Positions 50,084-58,713 of a stretch of DNA of 64,000 bases are shown piece after piece. The translations under genes and the position numbers were made by a program. Under the pieces are notes generated by a model that saw only the letters and a program-made list of their open reading frames with translations, did not search any database and was not told the DNA's origin. The DNA comes from Cyclobacteriaceae bacterium. GTDB taxonomy: Bacteria > Bacteroidota > Bacteroidia > Cytophagales > Cyclobacteriaceae. Positions within the stretch are counted from its first letter, which is position 1. Every line of letters starts with the position of its first letter. The stretch covers positions 1 to 64,000 of the forward strand of contig JAEUUC010000002.1 of the NCBI GenBank assembly GCA_016787665.1. Reading direction: 5' to 3'.

Positions 50084-51577
50084 TCAACTAAAATATCCAT
50101 GCAAAAACCATTGAAACGTTTCATCGTGGTAATGTCCTAGCCGAAAAAGCCAGTAGCGATTTCCTTCATCGTCTTCCACACGGTAGTAGTCGCGGTGCTG
50201 GCCCTGCTGCAGCCACCATTCCTGCTCAATGCGCTCGGGGCCATCGGCCTTCACAATGGTGTGCACGCGGCCCTTGTGCCGAAACAGTAAAGGCGGGTAA
50301 TCCGGAATCGGGGCCGTGACTTCGATGCGTTCGGGCACGGGCAGCACGTGCAGCGGGCGGTGTACGTCTGTGCGCCACTCGGTCATCGCTTCTTCCTGCA
50401 GCGAAGTGGCTTCGCGAAACGATCGCTCCGGCCAATGGTGTTCATCGGGCAGGTAGCGGTAAATTCGCTCGCCTATTTTATTCGACAGCCGATCGACCAA
50501 CTCCGCCAGCCGCACATCGTCTAAGCCGCCACCGGCTTCCCACATTTTTTCCTGCTGCGGCAGGTGCGGTTCTACTTTTGGGGCTTCGAGCACAAAAAGC
50601 TCGATGCCCAACGCGGGCTCAATAGTGGCCAGCTTGATTTCAAACAACTTGAACAGATGACTCACCTGATGTGACGCGCGACTCGTGGCGATGGAAATCT
50701 GTTCCACTTTTCCATCTACGCGGTGGCCTTTGAACACGGCTGCGCGCACACCTTTTTGTCCTTGCTGCAGCCGCAGGCACAACATCTCCAGCAGTTGCTT
50801 CAGTGCGATCTCAATTCCCGTGGCGGTAACAATCGGCTCGAGGCACGGCAGCCGCTCGTGGTATGGCTCCATCGGTTGAATGGACTGCAGCGGCTCCAAC
50901 TCCTGCCCCACGGCTTTATCCAGCTGCTGCAAAAAGCCCACACCAAAACGTTTGCGCAATGCCGCACGCGGCAAGTGTATAAATTGCTTGATGTGGTGTA
51001 AGCCCAACTTGTGCAGGCGTTCCACCACCTGGGGTTCGAGTCGCAACGCCTCGGGCGGCAGGGGCAACAGTGCTTCCATATGCCCACCCGCGGGCACTAC
51101 GCCCGGATTTTTTCCGTAGTGCGCTACGGCCCAGGCGGCCCCGGGTGTATCGGCCATGGCCACGCGCACGGTGTAGCCGCGGGCCGTGAGTTTCTTTGTC
51201 ATCTCTTGCACATACTTTTCTTCACCGCCCCACAGGTGGGCACAGCCGGTAGCATCCAGAAACAAACCATCAGGTGGATCGAGCGCCACCCACGGAGTAA
51301 AGCGCATGCACCACTCGGCCAGCTTGTACAACACGCGCTGAATTTTGTCGGGCTCATCATCCAGCACGTGCAAGTCGGGCAACAGGGCACGCGCATCGGC
51401 CAGCGCCATGCCGCACGAAATGCCGCTGCGTACGGCTGCTGCATTTACAGCACTCACAATCATGCGGCCATGCGAAGGCTGCCGCAACACAAACGGCATT
51501 TTTTTGTATTCCGGGTTCAGGAGACTGAACCAGTCGGTAGCCAGGTACCGAAACCAAATGGAGATAAAACGCGCCAT
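50084..51577 (-). CDS. imuB: ImuB, Y-family polymerase-like protein
   Basis: This 497-residue protein is an inactive-type Y-family polymerase that links DnaE2 to the sliding clamp in mutagenic translesion synthesis. It starts MARFISIWFRYLATDW, followed by MIVSAVNAAAVRSGI and CGMALADARALLPDL. The palm shows LDPPDGLFLDATGCAHLWGG. Little-finger-like and ImuB-specific C-terminal segments follow, with an H-rich end (YRVEDDEGNRYWLFRLGHYH). Loss of catalytic carboxylates is characteristic of the family; I did not check every position. The start lies 2 bases after the imuA stop, so the two are co-transcribed. Confidence 0.93.
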   Translation of the reverse strand: MARFISIWFRYLATDWFSLLNPEYKKMPFVLRQPSHGRMIVSAVNAAAVRSGISCGMALADARALLPDLHVLDDEPDKIQRVLYKLAEWCMRFTPWVALDPPDGLFLDATGCAHLWGGEEKYVQEMTKKLTARGYTVRVAMADTPGAAWAVAHYGKNPGVVPAGGHMEALLPLPPEALRLEPQVVERLHKLGLHHIKQFIHLPRAALRKRFGVGFLQQLDKAVGQELEPLQSIQPMEPYHERLPCLEPIVTATGIEIALKQLLEMLCLRLQQGQKGVRAAVFKGHRVDGKVEQISIATSRASHQVSHLFKLFEIKLATIEPALGIELFVLEAPKVEPHLPQQEKMWEAGGGLDDVRLAELVDRLSNKIGERIYRYLPDEHHWPERSFREATSLQEEAMTEWRTDVHRPLHVLPVPERIEVTAPIPDYPPLLFRHKGRVHTIVKADGPERIEQEWWLQQGQHRDYYRVEDDEGNRYWLFRLGHYHDETFQWFLHGYFS

Positions 51578-51579
51578 GG

Positions 51580-52311
51580 TTAGCCGGCTTGTTGAAAAGG
51601 TTGCTGATCGCTGGTTGCTGGCGGCTGGTCAGTTGCTATCACAAACCGATTCTTTTGCCACTGCACCTGCCACACACCCGGGCGGCCGTTGCGGATGCGC
51701 AGCAACTCCACGCGCCACTGCGGCAAGCCGATGCCGGGCAGTGCATCTGGGGTTTCGCTCGGCAGCGAAGTAATCCGCCAGCGCGACACGCAGGCCGTGG
51801 TGGTTGGCTTCACATTGCGGTTGATGATAAAGCCGGTTACCTGGCTTTGTTCTACCGCCAGTTGCAGACGCCTGGAGGCGGTGAAGCTGATGTCGCGCAA
51901 CTCGCCCACCACAGCCGTCAGCGCGGGCGACTTCAGCGCCTCTTCCATGGCCCACAGTGCTTCGCGCTCGCGGGGCACTTCCACAAACAACACGCGGTCG
52001 GGTTTAATGCCGAAGGCTTTCAGTGCAGGGGGAAACACGGTGCGCTTCGTGCTGATCCACACCGCTACACCGCGCGGGCGCATGAGGGCAGCCATCAGGC
52101 CGGTCATGAAACCACTGCTGGCGGCTACCGCTTCGGGCGCAGGTGCCCACAGTTCGTGCACGGCAGCCAGGGGAAAAGTGCGGTTAGGAAAGGCTTCATC
52201 GATTACACCCAGCGAGAGCGCACCCAATCCACTGGCGGCCGGCTTAAAGCCTTGCAGCCGGAGGATGTCCGATTGGAGTTGAGCCAGCATCTCAGCCTTT
52301 GCCACAAACAC
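51580..52311 (-). CDS. imuA: ImuA, RecA-like component of the mutasome
   Basis: This 243-residue member of the ImuA/SulA-RecA-like family acts with ImuB and DnaE2. Recognisable parts are LQSDILRLQGFKPAASG, PNRTFPLAAVHELWAP, the RecA-like strand VAVWISTKRTVFPPALKAFG, and VLFVEVPREREALWAMEEAL. The Walker A motif is not conserved, as in other ImuA proteins. It follows the 137-residue gene by 27 bases. It probably activates or assembles the ImuB-DnaE2 complex at lesions. Confidence 0.9.
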   Translation of the reverse strand: MFVAKAEMLAQLQSDILRLQGFKPAASGLGALSLGVIDEAFPNRTFPLAAVHELWAPAPEAVAASSGFMTGLMAALMRPRGVAVWISTKRTVFPPALKAFGIKPDRVLFVEVPREREALWAMEEALKSPALTAVVGELRDISFTASRRLQLAVEQSQVTGFIINRNVKPTTTACVSRWRITSLPSETPDALPGIGLPQWRVELLRIRNGRPGVWQVQWQKNRFVIATDQPPATSDQQPFQQAG

Positions 52312-52338
52312 GCAACGTTAAATTTTAAGAAGTGATAG

Positions 52339-52752
52339 TCAGGCTGTACGAGACAGGGCATACAGACGTGGCGTTCGTTTCGATGATGTGCGAAAGTTGA
52401 TTTCCGTTTGGATTAATCCTTGCCGTAGTCGCTCGTCAATCTGACGATAGAATGGCTCACTGGGCAAGGCGTAGAAATCAAACTTGCGGATGGCGTTCAC
52501 GACATCCACAAACTCGCCCGACAGCACGGGTGAATGGGCCAAACCGGTCAGGCTTCGCTCCAAATCAGCTAGCATTTGAGGGCCAATACGCTGTCGGAAG
52601 CGCAATTCGATATAGGTATCCAGGCCGGCTGCTATGAGGGAGCGTACCAAGCTGGCCCGGAAGTTCTGAATCAGGTGAAAAACTTCATTTTCTGCAAAAT
52701 TTGGGCTATCCGAAATCCGGAAAAGCTCCCGCCCGGCCTTTATCGTCTTCAT
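52339..52752 (-). CDS. Unknown protein at the head of the imuA-imuB-dnaE2 operon
   Basis: I do not recognise this 137-residue protein. It has no signal, membrane segment or visible helix-turn-helix. It is mixed helical and highly charged (ENEVFHLIQNFRASLVRSLI, LRFRQRIGPQMLADLERSL). It lies 27 bases upstream of imuA on the same strand, and the promoter-like repeats at 52751-52781 overlap its start, so it is probably the first gene of the mutagenesis operon. Many such operons begin with a LexA-like regulator, but this protein does not resemble LexA. It could be a regulator of a new type or an accessory factor. Confidence 0.72.
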   Translation of the reverse strand: MKTIKAGRELFRISDSPNFAENEVFHLIQNFRASLVRSLIAAGLDTYIELRFRQRIGPQMLADLERSLTGLAHSPVLSGEFVDVVNAIRKFDFYALPSEPFYRQIDERLRQGLIQTEINFRTSSKRTPRLYALSRTA

Positions 52753-52781
52753 AATGCTAAATTATTTAGTATTATGCTAAA
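52751..52781 (-). promoter_or_regulatory. Direct repeats and palindrome at the start of the mutagenesis operon
   Basis: ATAATGCTAAA (52751-52761) and ATTATGCTAAA (52771-52781) are direct repeats 20 bases apart, two helical turns. Between and overlapping them is the perfect palindrome CTAAA/TTTAG (52757-52769). The first repeat touches the start codon of the 137-residue gene. This looks like an operator for a repressor that controls the operon. It is not a known LexA box that I can name. Confidence 0.5.
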
Positions 52782-52818
52782 AAGCAAGAGACGGCTTATG
52801 TTCGGGCGAAATTTGCAG

Positions 52819-53472
52819 CTACCCAGCTAAAATCTCTGCAATTGGCCCGCTTACACTCTCCGGATGTGTAATAATCGTGAAGTGATCACCCGGAACTTCG
52901 ATGAACGGTTCATCTGGCACGCGAATCAGGAGGTCCCCTTTCGCATGAATGCGCAAGTCGGGTTGGGTTTCTGGCGAGAGGGCTGTTTGGTTTAACAGCA
53001 CGTGAAGTTGCGCTACTACCTTGGTGCGATCGGCTGACATCAGCCGGTTGAAGACCGATATAAAGAAATCCCGTGAGGGCTTGCCTTCATAGTTCTTACG
53101 TACCAGCAGATTTCGAACAGATGGCAAGAAATACAGGCCAAGGCGGGCCAACGTTACGGAAAACCAGTCGGGCAGCGGAAACGGACGAATGATTTTCTTC
53201 TGATTGGCCCACGAGGCGATTTGCACTACGCGGCAGCCCGTCAGCTGCTTCAAATGAATGGCGACCCACCCTCCCATCGAGTGACCGATAACGACATCGT
53301 CCTTACTAATTTGAAACTTGGTGGCCAGGTGGCGGGCATAGTCCATGGCATTGCGCTGGGCATGCAACTCCTGCCAGTTGTCGATGAACACCTTTTCGCC
53401 TGTCAAGGCCGGTGCAACCAGGTCAAAAACGTCCGGGTTTTCACCGAGGCCGGGAATGAAGATAAGTCTCAT
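52819..53472 (-). CDS. Alpha/beta hydrolase
   Basis: This is a 217-residue alpha/beta-hydrolase with the nucleophile elbow GHSMGG (Ser65) and a likely catalytic His in GDHFTIITHPE near the end. The N-terminal strand and oxyanion region read IFIPGLGENPDVF. There is no signal peptide, so it is cytosolic. Its start overlaps the stop of the flavin monooxygenase gene by 4 bases. Pairing of a Baeyer-Villiger-type monooxygenase with an esterase is a known arrangement, because the second enzyme opens the ester or lactone the first makes. That link here is inference. Confidence 0.85.
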   Translation of the reverse strand: MRLIFIPGLGENPDVFDLVAPALTGEKVFIDNWQELHAQRNAMDYARHLATKFQISKDDVVIGHSMGGWVAIHLKQLTGCRVVQIASWANQKKIIRPFPLPDWFSVTLARLGLYFLPSVRNLLVRKNYEGKPSRDFFISVFNRLMSADRTKVVAQLHVLLNQTALSPETQPDLRIHAKGDLLIRVPDEPFIEVPGDHFTIITHPESVSGPIAEILAG

Positions 53473-54938
53473 ATAGCTGACGGGTGGTAGTTGTACTCAG
53501 ACAAATTCACCGAGCGGGTCATACGCCTGAACGAGGTGTTGGAGCGCGGGTATAAAGTCGTGTTGCGCCCGCGTGCGTTAAGGTACCAGCTCTTGCACCC
53601 GGAGAGCCACACCGTGCCGCGGAACTTTTTTTGAAGTTGGTCATTATAGCTGCGCTGTGCTTCGGGTTTCACATCAAGATAGCCATTGCCGAGGCTTGCC
53701 AGTTTAGCGAGGTAGTCGGTAATGTAATTCATTTGCGACTCCATGATGTGAATGACGGAGTTATGGCCCAACCCGGTGTTAGGTCCAAGCAGGATGGCCA
53801 GATTCGGGTAGCCGGAGACGGTACAGCCACGGTGCACTTCCGGACTGCCTTGCTTCCAGTCATCCATGAGGTTTCGACCCCCTTCACCAAACACCTTAAG
53901 GTAGAGATTGACTTCGGCCGCTTCGAAACCGGTGGCAAAAACCGTGACATCAGCTTCGATCTTCGCTCCGCCCGTAGTGACGATGCCCTGCTCGTAAAAC
54001 TGATAAAACGGCTCTGTGACTAATGAAACATGCGGGCGGGTAAACACCGGGTAGTAGTCGTCTGATCGAAGAATGCGCTTACAGCCAACTTGAAAATGGG
54101 GTGACAGTTTCTGACGAAGCACGGGATCTTTAATCTGACTTCGGAGTTGATAACGCCCAAGGGCTTGTAAAATATTTTGAATAAGCCGGTTCCCCATAAA
54201 TCCGCGTCCCACACTTTCGTAATACCAGAATATGGCCTCCCGGATAAACCATTGAAGCGTTGGAATTTGTGCGCGAAGTCTTTTGAGCCAGTTGGGTTGA
54301 TGTCTGTCGTGCCGGAAAAATACCCAGGGCGGTGTACGTTGTACCACCGTCAGGTGTTTTACTTGATCCACAATCGCAGGAATGATTTGAATTGCGCTGG
54401 CACCCGTACCGATTACCGCAACTTTTTTATCACCCAAGTCAACATCGTGGCGCCATTGGGAGGAATGAAAAAAGATACCCTGGTAGAGATGTTCATTCCG
54501 TAACTCCGGCATTTGAGGCCGGTTGAGAGGCCCGGTGGCCAGGATCAAAAAGCGAACCCGTGTGGTTGCCCCACCCTTGTCCGTCAACGTCCACACGCCA
54601 TCATGGAACCGGGCTTCCACCATGTCGCAGTTAAAACGGATGTGCCGGAGCAAATCCCGTTTCGCTGCCACATGAAGCATGTAGTGGAGAATTTCCGGTT
54701 GGGGCGAGTAGCGCTGAGTCCAGTCAGGATTGGGCTCGTCTGCCAGGGAATAGAGATCGCTGGCTACATCGCAGGCACAGCCGGGATACGTGTTGTCGCG
54801 CCAGGTTCCACCGAGTTGGGCCGATCGCTCAAAGATGATGAACGAATGCCCACTCTTCTGCAGCCGCAGGCCTGCCACCAGGCCACCGAAACCCGCGCCA
54901 ACAATTCCTATCTCAGCATCTAAGGTCTGCTGCATCAC
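53469..54938 (-). CDS. Flavin-containing (Baeyer-Villiger-type) monooxygenase
   Basis: This 489-residue FAD/NADPH monooxygenase has an FAD-binding GxGxxG in IVGAGFGGLVAG (residues 12-23) and an NADPH-binding one in VAVIGTGASAIQI (about 170). Between them lies YQGIFFHSSQWRHD, which matches the F/Y-x-G-x-x-x-H-x-x-x-W fingerprint of Baeyer-Villiger and related flavin monooxygenases. DNTYPGCACDVASDLYS is also typical. It would insert oxygen into a ketone or hydroxylate an amine. It forms a two-gene unit with the hydrolase at 52819 and is divergent from the amine oxidase operon, 138 bases away. Confidence 0.88.
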   Translation of the reverse strand: MMQQTLDAEIGIVGAGFGGLVAGLRLQKSGHSFIIFERSAQLGGTWRDNTYPGCACDVASDLYSLADEPNPDWTQRYSPQPEILHYMLHVAAKRDLLRHIRFNCDMVEARFHDGVWTLTDKGGATTRVRFLILATGPLNRPQMPELRNEHLYQGIFFHSSQWRHDVDLGDKKVAVIGTGASAIQIIPAIVDQVKHLTVVQRTPPWVFFRHDRHQPNWLKRLRAQIPTLQWFIREAIFWYYESVGRGFMGNRLIQNILQALGRYQLRSQIKDPVLRQKLSPHFQVGCKRILRSDDYYPVFTRPHVSLVTEPFYQFYEQGIVTTGGAKIEADVTVFATGFEAAEVNLYLKVFGEGGRNLMDDWKQGSPEVHRGCTVSGYPNLAILLGPNTGLGHNSVIHIMESQMNYITDYLAKLASLGNGYLDVKPEAQRSYNDQLQKKFRGTVWLSGCKSWYLNARGRNTTLYPRSNTSFRRMTRSVNLSEYNYHPSAI

Positions 54939-55076
54939 TTCAACGAAGATGAATTTGGGAGTGCCTAAAACGAGGGCTCACTTCTCAACTAATGGTTTGA
55001 AAGATACCAAAATGAGTCAGGCTACAAAACAAATCTTTGATGGCCATGGCGTTATGGATATCTTGTGCTCGTAATT

Positions 55077-56423
55077 ATGCTTGACGCGATTATCATCGGT
55101 GCCGGGTTTTCCGGGCTTGCAGCCGCGCGGATACTTCGGCAGGCCGGTCGGTCTTTTCTTTTGCTGGAGGCCCGAGATCGTGTTGGTGGTCGTACTCATA
55201 CCCGTTGGCTCAATACGAGCCAGTATCTGGATGTTGGCGGCATGTGGATTGGCCCCACGCAGGATCGCATGTATGCGCTGGCGCGCGAGTATGGCGTGGA
55301 GTGGTACGAAACCTACAACCAGGGACAAAACATTCTCGACCTCAACCAGCGAATACGCACCTACAAAGGGCTCATACCCCGAATGGATGTAGTCTCGCTC
55401 ATTAATATTGACGTGGTCTTGAAGAAACTTGAGCGGCTGGCGCGAAATGTAGACGTTCGCCAGCCCTGGGCTATGCCAAAGGCTGCTCAACTCGATGGTC
55501 AAACGTTGTATGACTTTACTCGCAGACATTGTAAAACGTCTGATTGTTTCAAGGTAGTACGAGCTGGCCTGGAGACCGTGTTCGCCTGTGAACTTAACGA
55601 AGTGTCGCTGTTGCACGCATTATTCTATATCCGGTCGGGCACTAATCTAAACACGCTGCTGAGCATACAAAACGGAGCCCAACAGCACCGGCTAAAAGGC
55701 GGCATGCAAACACTGGCCGAAAAAATGGCGGAACCATTCCGTGAAAATCTCAGGCTCCATCATCCGGTCACCCGGGTCGTGCAGAACAATCAGCAGATTG
55801 AAGTCCATGGCGAAAATTTTCGATTCGATGCCCAACGCGTGATCATGGCCATTCCGCCACCCCTGATCAGCCAAATCAGGTTCGAACCCCAGCTGCCGCT
55901 GATCAAAACGCAACTGCTTCAAAAAGTGTCGATGGGCATTGTTGGGAAAGTTATGTTCGTGTACGAGAAACCCTTCTGGCGCGAAACAGGCTTTAGTGGT
56001 CAGGTGGTGGCTGACGAGCATCAACCGTTTCAAACATTTTTTGATGCATCACCGGCTGGCGGTGAATATGGAGTTTTGCTGGCTTTCTGTATTGCCAATC
56101 GGGCGCGCAGTTTTTTTGCTTTACCGGAAGCTGAACGCAAATCGCTGGCGCTGGCAACAACTACCCGATACTTCGGACCGCAGGCTGCCAGCCCGCAACA
56201 CTATGCTGATCATTGTTGGGCGGATGAACCCTGGAGCCAAGGCTGCTATGCAGGCTTGTACCCTACCGGTGCATGGACCAACTTTGGCCACGCTTTGGCA
56301 GCCCGCACCAACCGAATACATTGGGCCGGCACCGAGACCTCCGATATCTGGTATGGCTACATCGAAGGTGCGGTTCGCTCCGGTGAACGCGAAGCTCATG
56401 AAGTACTTCAAACACTCTTATGA
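55077..56423 (+). CDS. Flavin amine oxidase (monoamine-oxidase family)
   Basis: With ATG 55077 as start (GTG 55065 is possible but adds only MLVI), this is a 448-residue amine oxidase. The dinucleotide-binding fold is IIIGAGFSGLAAARILRQ, followed by LLLEARDRVGGRTHT, both diagnostic of the family. The C-terminal FAD contact region is RIHWAGTETSDIWYGYIEGA. It should oxidise a primary or secondary amine to an aldehyde with release of hydrogen peroxide. No signal peptide is visible. Its stop overlaps the nitrilase-family start by 4 bases. Confidence 0.9.
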   Translation: MLDAIIIGAGFSGLAAARILRQAGRSFLLLEARDRVGGRTHTRWLNTSQYLDVGGMWIGPTQDRMYALAREYGVEWYETYNQGQNILDLNQRIRTYKGLIPRMDVVSLINIDVVLKKLERLARNVDVRQPWAMPKAAQLDGQTLYDFTRRHCKTSDCFKVVRAGLETVFACELNEVSLLHALFYIRSGTNLNTLLSIQNGAQQHRLKGGMQTLAEKMAEPFRENLRLHHPVTRVVQNNQQIEVHGENFRFDAQRVIMAIPPPLISQIRFEPQLPLIKTQLLQKVSMGIVGKVMFVYEKPFWRETGFSGQVVADEHQPFQTFFDASPAGGEYGVLLAFCIANRARSFFALPEAERKSLALATTTRYFGPQAASPQHYADHCWADEPWSQGCYAGLYPTGAWTNFGHALAARTNRIHWAGTETSDIWYGYIEGAVRSGEREAHEVLQTLL

Positions 56424-57553
56424 AACTACGGAATCTGGTCATCCCTACCCTTATTTTGCTGGCCTGGGCCCTGTGGATTCCAGCCGGCCGAAGTCCTGAA
56501 TGGACCAACAGCGACTCGCACCTTGACGTACAGGAAGAATTAGCGACCGACAACGCCTGCAGGCGCAACATCGTGGCCATTCAACCTTACATGGTGCCTT
56601 CAGACTACCTCACCGAGCGGCACTTTGCTGAAAAAATGAAGGCGTACTTCGAGGCTGCACGTCAAAAAGGATATCTGCGTGAACAAACGGTAGTCGTATT
56701 GCCCGAATACCTGGGCACCTGGCTGGTGTTGGAAAATGAGAAAGAGTGGGCTGCGGACGTGGCGAAGCTGAATCATGCCATGGCCATTATGATTTCGAGC
56801 AACCCGGTTGACTTTCTGAAATCGTTTGTGCGGAGCAAAACCGAAGACGACCGCCTGGCCGCAGCGATTTTTCGGATGAAGGCCACACGCATGGCCCGCA
56901 GCTACGCCAGAATATTCAAACAGTTGGCAAAGGAATATCAGGTTACCATCAATGCCGGCTCCATGCTTTTGCCGGGGCCATCGGTGGAAGGCGATCAAAT
57001 TCGAATTGATCTCAGTCAACCGCTTTACAACAGCAGTTTTTTCTTTGGGGCGGATGGGTCGATTTATCCGGCCGTAGTGAAAAAATCATTTCCTACATCG
57101 GATGAGTTACCGTTTGTAAAAGCGGCACCCATGAGCGATCTGCCCGTATTCGACCTGCCCATCGGAAGAACGGCAGCGTTGGTCTGTGCCGACTCCTGGT
57201 ATCCGGAGAGTTACGCACAGATCAAAGCGTTAGGAGCCGAGGTGGTGCTCGTGAATTCATTCTGCTCCAAGCCGGGCGCCATGAGCAAGTCTTGGAATGG
57301 GTATGATGGGGCGCCAGCGCCTGCCGATGTTGATCTTTCGGTCGTGGGGCAAGTCACCGAAGAGGAAGCCTGGATTCGGTACGCGTTGCCAGGCCGTCTG
57401 AAAGATTCAGGCGCAAGCACCGGTGTTAATGTGTTTCTGCGCGGAGAGTTATGGGATCTGGGCACGGACGGGCAACCCTTCCTGATCCGGAATGGACAAC
57501 GACTCGCAGTGACCAACAGCCGTACAGCCGGGATATGGAGTTTATGCTTTTAA
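56420..57553 (+). CDS. Carbon-nitrogen hydrolase (nitrilase superfamily), exported or membrane-anchored
   Basis: This is a 377-residue member of the nitrilase superfamily. The catalytic triad is visible as Glu96 (VVLPEYLGTW), Lys221 (AVVKKSFPTSDE) and Cys256 (AALVCADSWYPES). The N-terminus is hydrophobic (LVIPTLILLAWALWIPAG), so it is probably in the periplasm or anchored in the inner membrane, unusual for this mostly cytosolic superfamily. It would hydrolyse an amide or nitrile of unknown structure. Gene overlap with the amine oxidase (ATGA) and a 4-base gap to the next gene place it in one operon. Confidence 0.85.
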   Translation: MKLRNLVIPTLILLAWALWIPAGRSPEWTNSDSHLDVQEELATDNACRRNIVAIQPYMVPSDYLTERHFAEKMKAYFEAARQKGYLREQTVVVLPEYLGTWLVLENEKEWAADVAKLNHAMAIMISSNPVDFLKSFVRSKTEDDRLAAAIFRMKATRMARSYARIFKQLAKEYQVTINAGSMLLPGPSVEGDQIRIDLSQPLYNSSFFFGADGSIYPAVVKKSFPTSDELPFVKAAPMSDLPVFDLPIGRTAALVCADSWYPESYAQIKALGAEVVLVNSFCSKPGAMSKSWNGYDGAPAPADVDLSVVGQVTEEEAWIRYALPGRLKDSGASTGVNVFLRGELWDLGTDGQPFLIRNGQRLAVTNSRTAGIWSLCF

Positions 57554-57557
57554 CCTG

Positions 57558-58712
57558 ATGAAAAAATTTGACGTCATCGTCCTCGGAGTTGGCAGCATGG
57601 GTTCCGCTGCCTGCTATTACCTGAGCCAGGCGGGCGCCAACGTGCTCGGGCTCGAACAGTTTTCGATCACCCATGATCAGGGATCGCACGCAGGGCAATC
57701 GCGCATCATTCGTAAGGCGTATTTTGAGCACCCGGATTACGTGCCACTCCTTCACCGCGCATATGAAAACTGGCAGGAACTGGAAGCGATCACGGGGCAC
57801 CAGGTGTTCTTCAAGACTGGTTTATTCTATGCCGGGCCTCGTCACCATGAACTCATTGACGGCACGATACGCTCGGCCCAACTTCACGCGATTGGACTTG
57901 AGACATTAGACGCATCAAAACGAAACCAGAACTTTCCTCAATTCGAACTACCTGACAACGCCATCACGTTGCTTGAGCCAAATGCCGGGTTCGTTACACC
58001 GGAACGAGCAATCCTGCTCTTCGTGGAGCAGGCTATTCGCCACGGAGCAACGATCAAATCGCACCAACACGTAACCGGGTGGAAAAACCTGGGCACACAC
58101 GTAGAGGTAACTACCGCGGAGGAAACGTATTGCTGCGATAAGCTGGTGGTAACGGCAGGGCCCTGGGCATCAAAAATTTTGCCCTTTGTTGAAAAGCATT
58201 TGACCGTTACCCGTCAGGTAGTGGCCTGGTTTAAGCCAAGGCAATGGGAGATGTTTGAATTCGGCAGGTTCCCGTGTTGGTTGGTGGCCGAAGAGGGTAT
58301 CCCCGGGGCGTTCTATGGGTTTCCCATTCTGCCATCAGCCAACTTTGGTCCGCCTATTGGATTGAAAGTGGCTTACCACTACCCCGGGCTCATAGTTGAT
58401 CCCGACCACGTGAACCGAACAGATACAAGCCAGGAGGGTAATGTGCTGACGAATGCGGTCAAGAGATTTATGCCGCAGGGATTCGATCAACTGTTGTCGG
58501 TGAAAACGTGCCTGTATACCAACTCCACCGATGAGCACTTTGTGCTGGACTTTCTCCCCAATACCGATCAGAAAGTTGTCATGGCAACAGGATTTAGTGG
58601 TCATGGATTCAAGTTCAGTTCGGTGGTCGGTGAGATCCTGCGCGATCTCGCGCTAAAAGGAACGACAACACAGCCGATCGGCTTTTTACGCTTAGATCGT
58701 TTGGTCCAATAA
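57558..58712 (+). CDS. N-methyl amino acid oxidase (SolA/monomeric sarcosine oxidase family)
   Basis: This is a 384-residue flavoenzyme of the DAO superfamily. The FAD-binding start is VIVLGVGSMGSAACYYLSQA. The segment FSITHDQGSHAGQSRIIRKA, followed by YFEHPDYVPLLHRAY, is characteristic of N-methyltryptophan oxidase and monomeric sarcosine oxidase. The covalent-flavin Cys region appears as SVKTCLYTNSTDEHF, and ATGFSGHGFKF closes the fold. It removes an N-methyl group from an amino acid, giving formaldehyde and hydrogen peroxide. Substrate (sarcosine, N-methyltryptophan or other) cannot be told by eye. It starts 4 bases after the nitrilase-family gene. Confidence 0.87.
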   Translation: MKKFDVIVLGVGSMGSAACYYLSQAGANVLGLEQFSITHDQGSHAGQSRIIRKAYFEHPDYVPLLHRAYENWQELEAITGHQVFFKTGLFYAGPRHHELIDGTIRSAQLHAIGLETLDASKRNQNFPQFELPDNAITLLEPNAGFVTPERAILLFVEQAIRHGATIKSHQHVTGWKNLGTHVEVTTAEETYCCDKLVVTAGPWASKILPFVEKHLTVTRQVVAWFKPRQWEMFEFGRFPCWLVAEEGIPGAFYGFPILPSANFGPPIGLKVAYHYPGLIVDPDHVNRTDTSQEGNVLTNAVKRFMPQGFDQLLSVKTCLYTNSTDEHFVLDFLPNTDQKVVMATGFSGHGFKFSSVVGEILRDLALKGTTTQPIGFLRLDRLVQ

Positions 58713-58713
58713 G

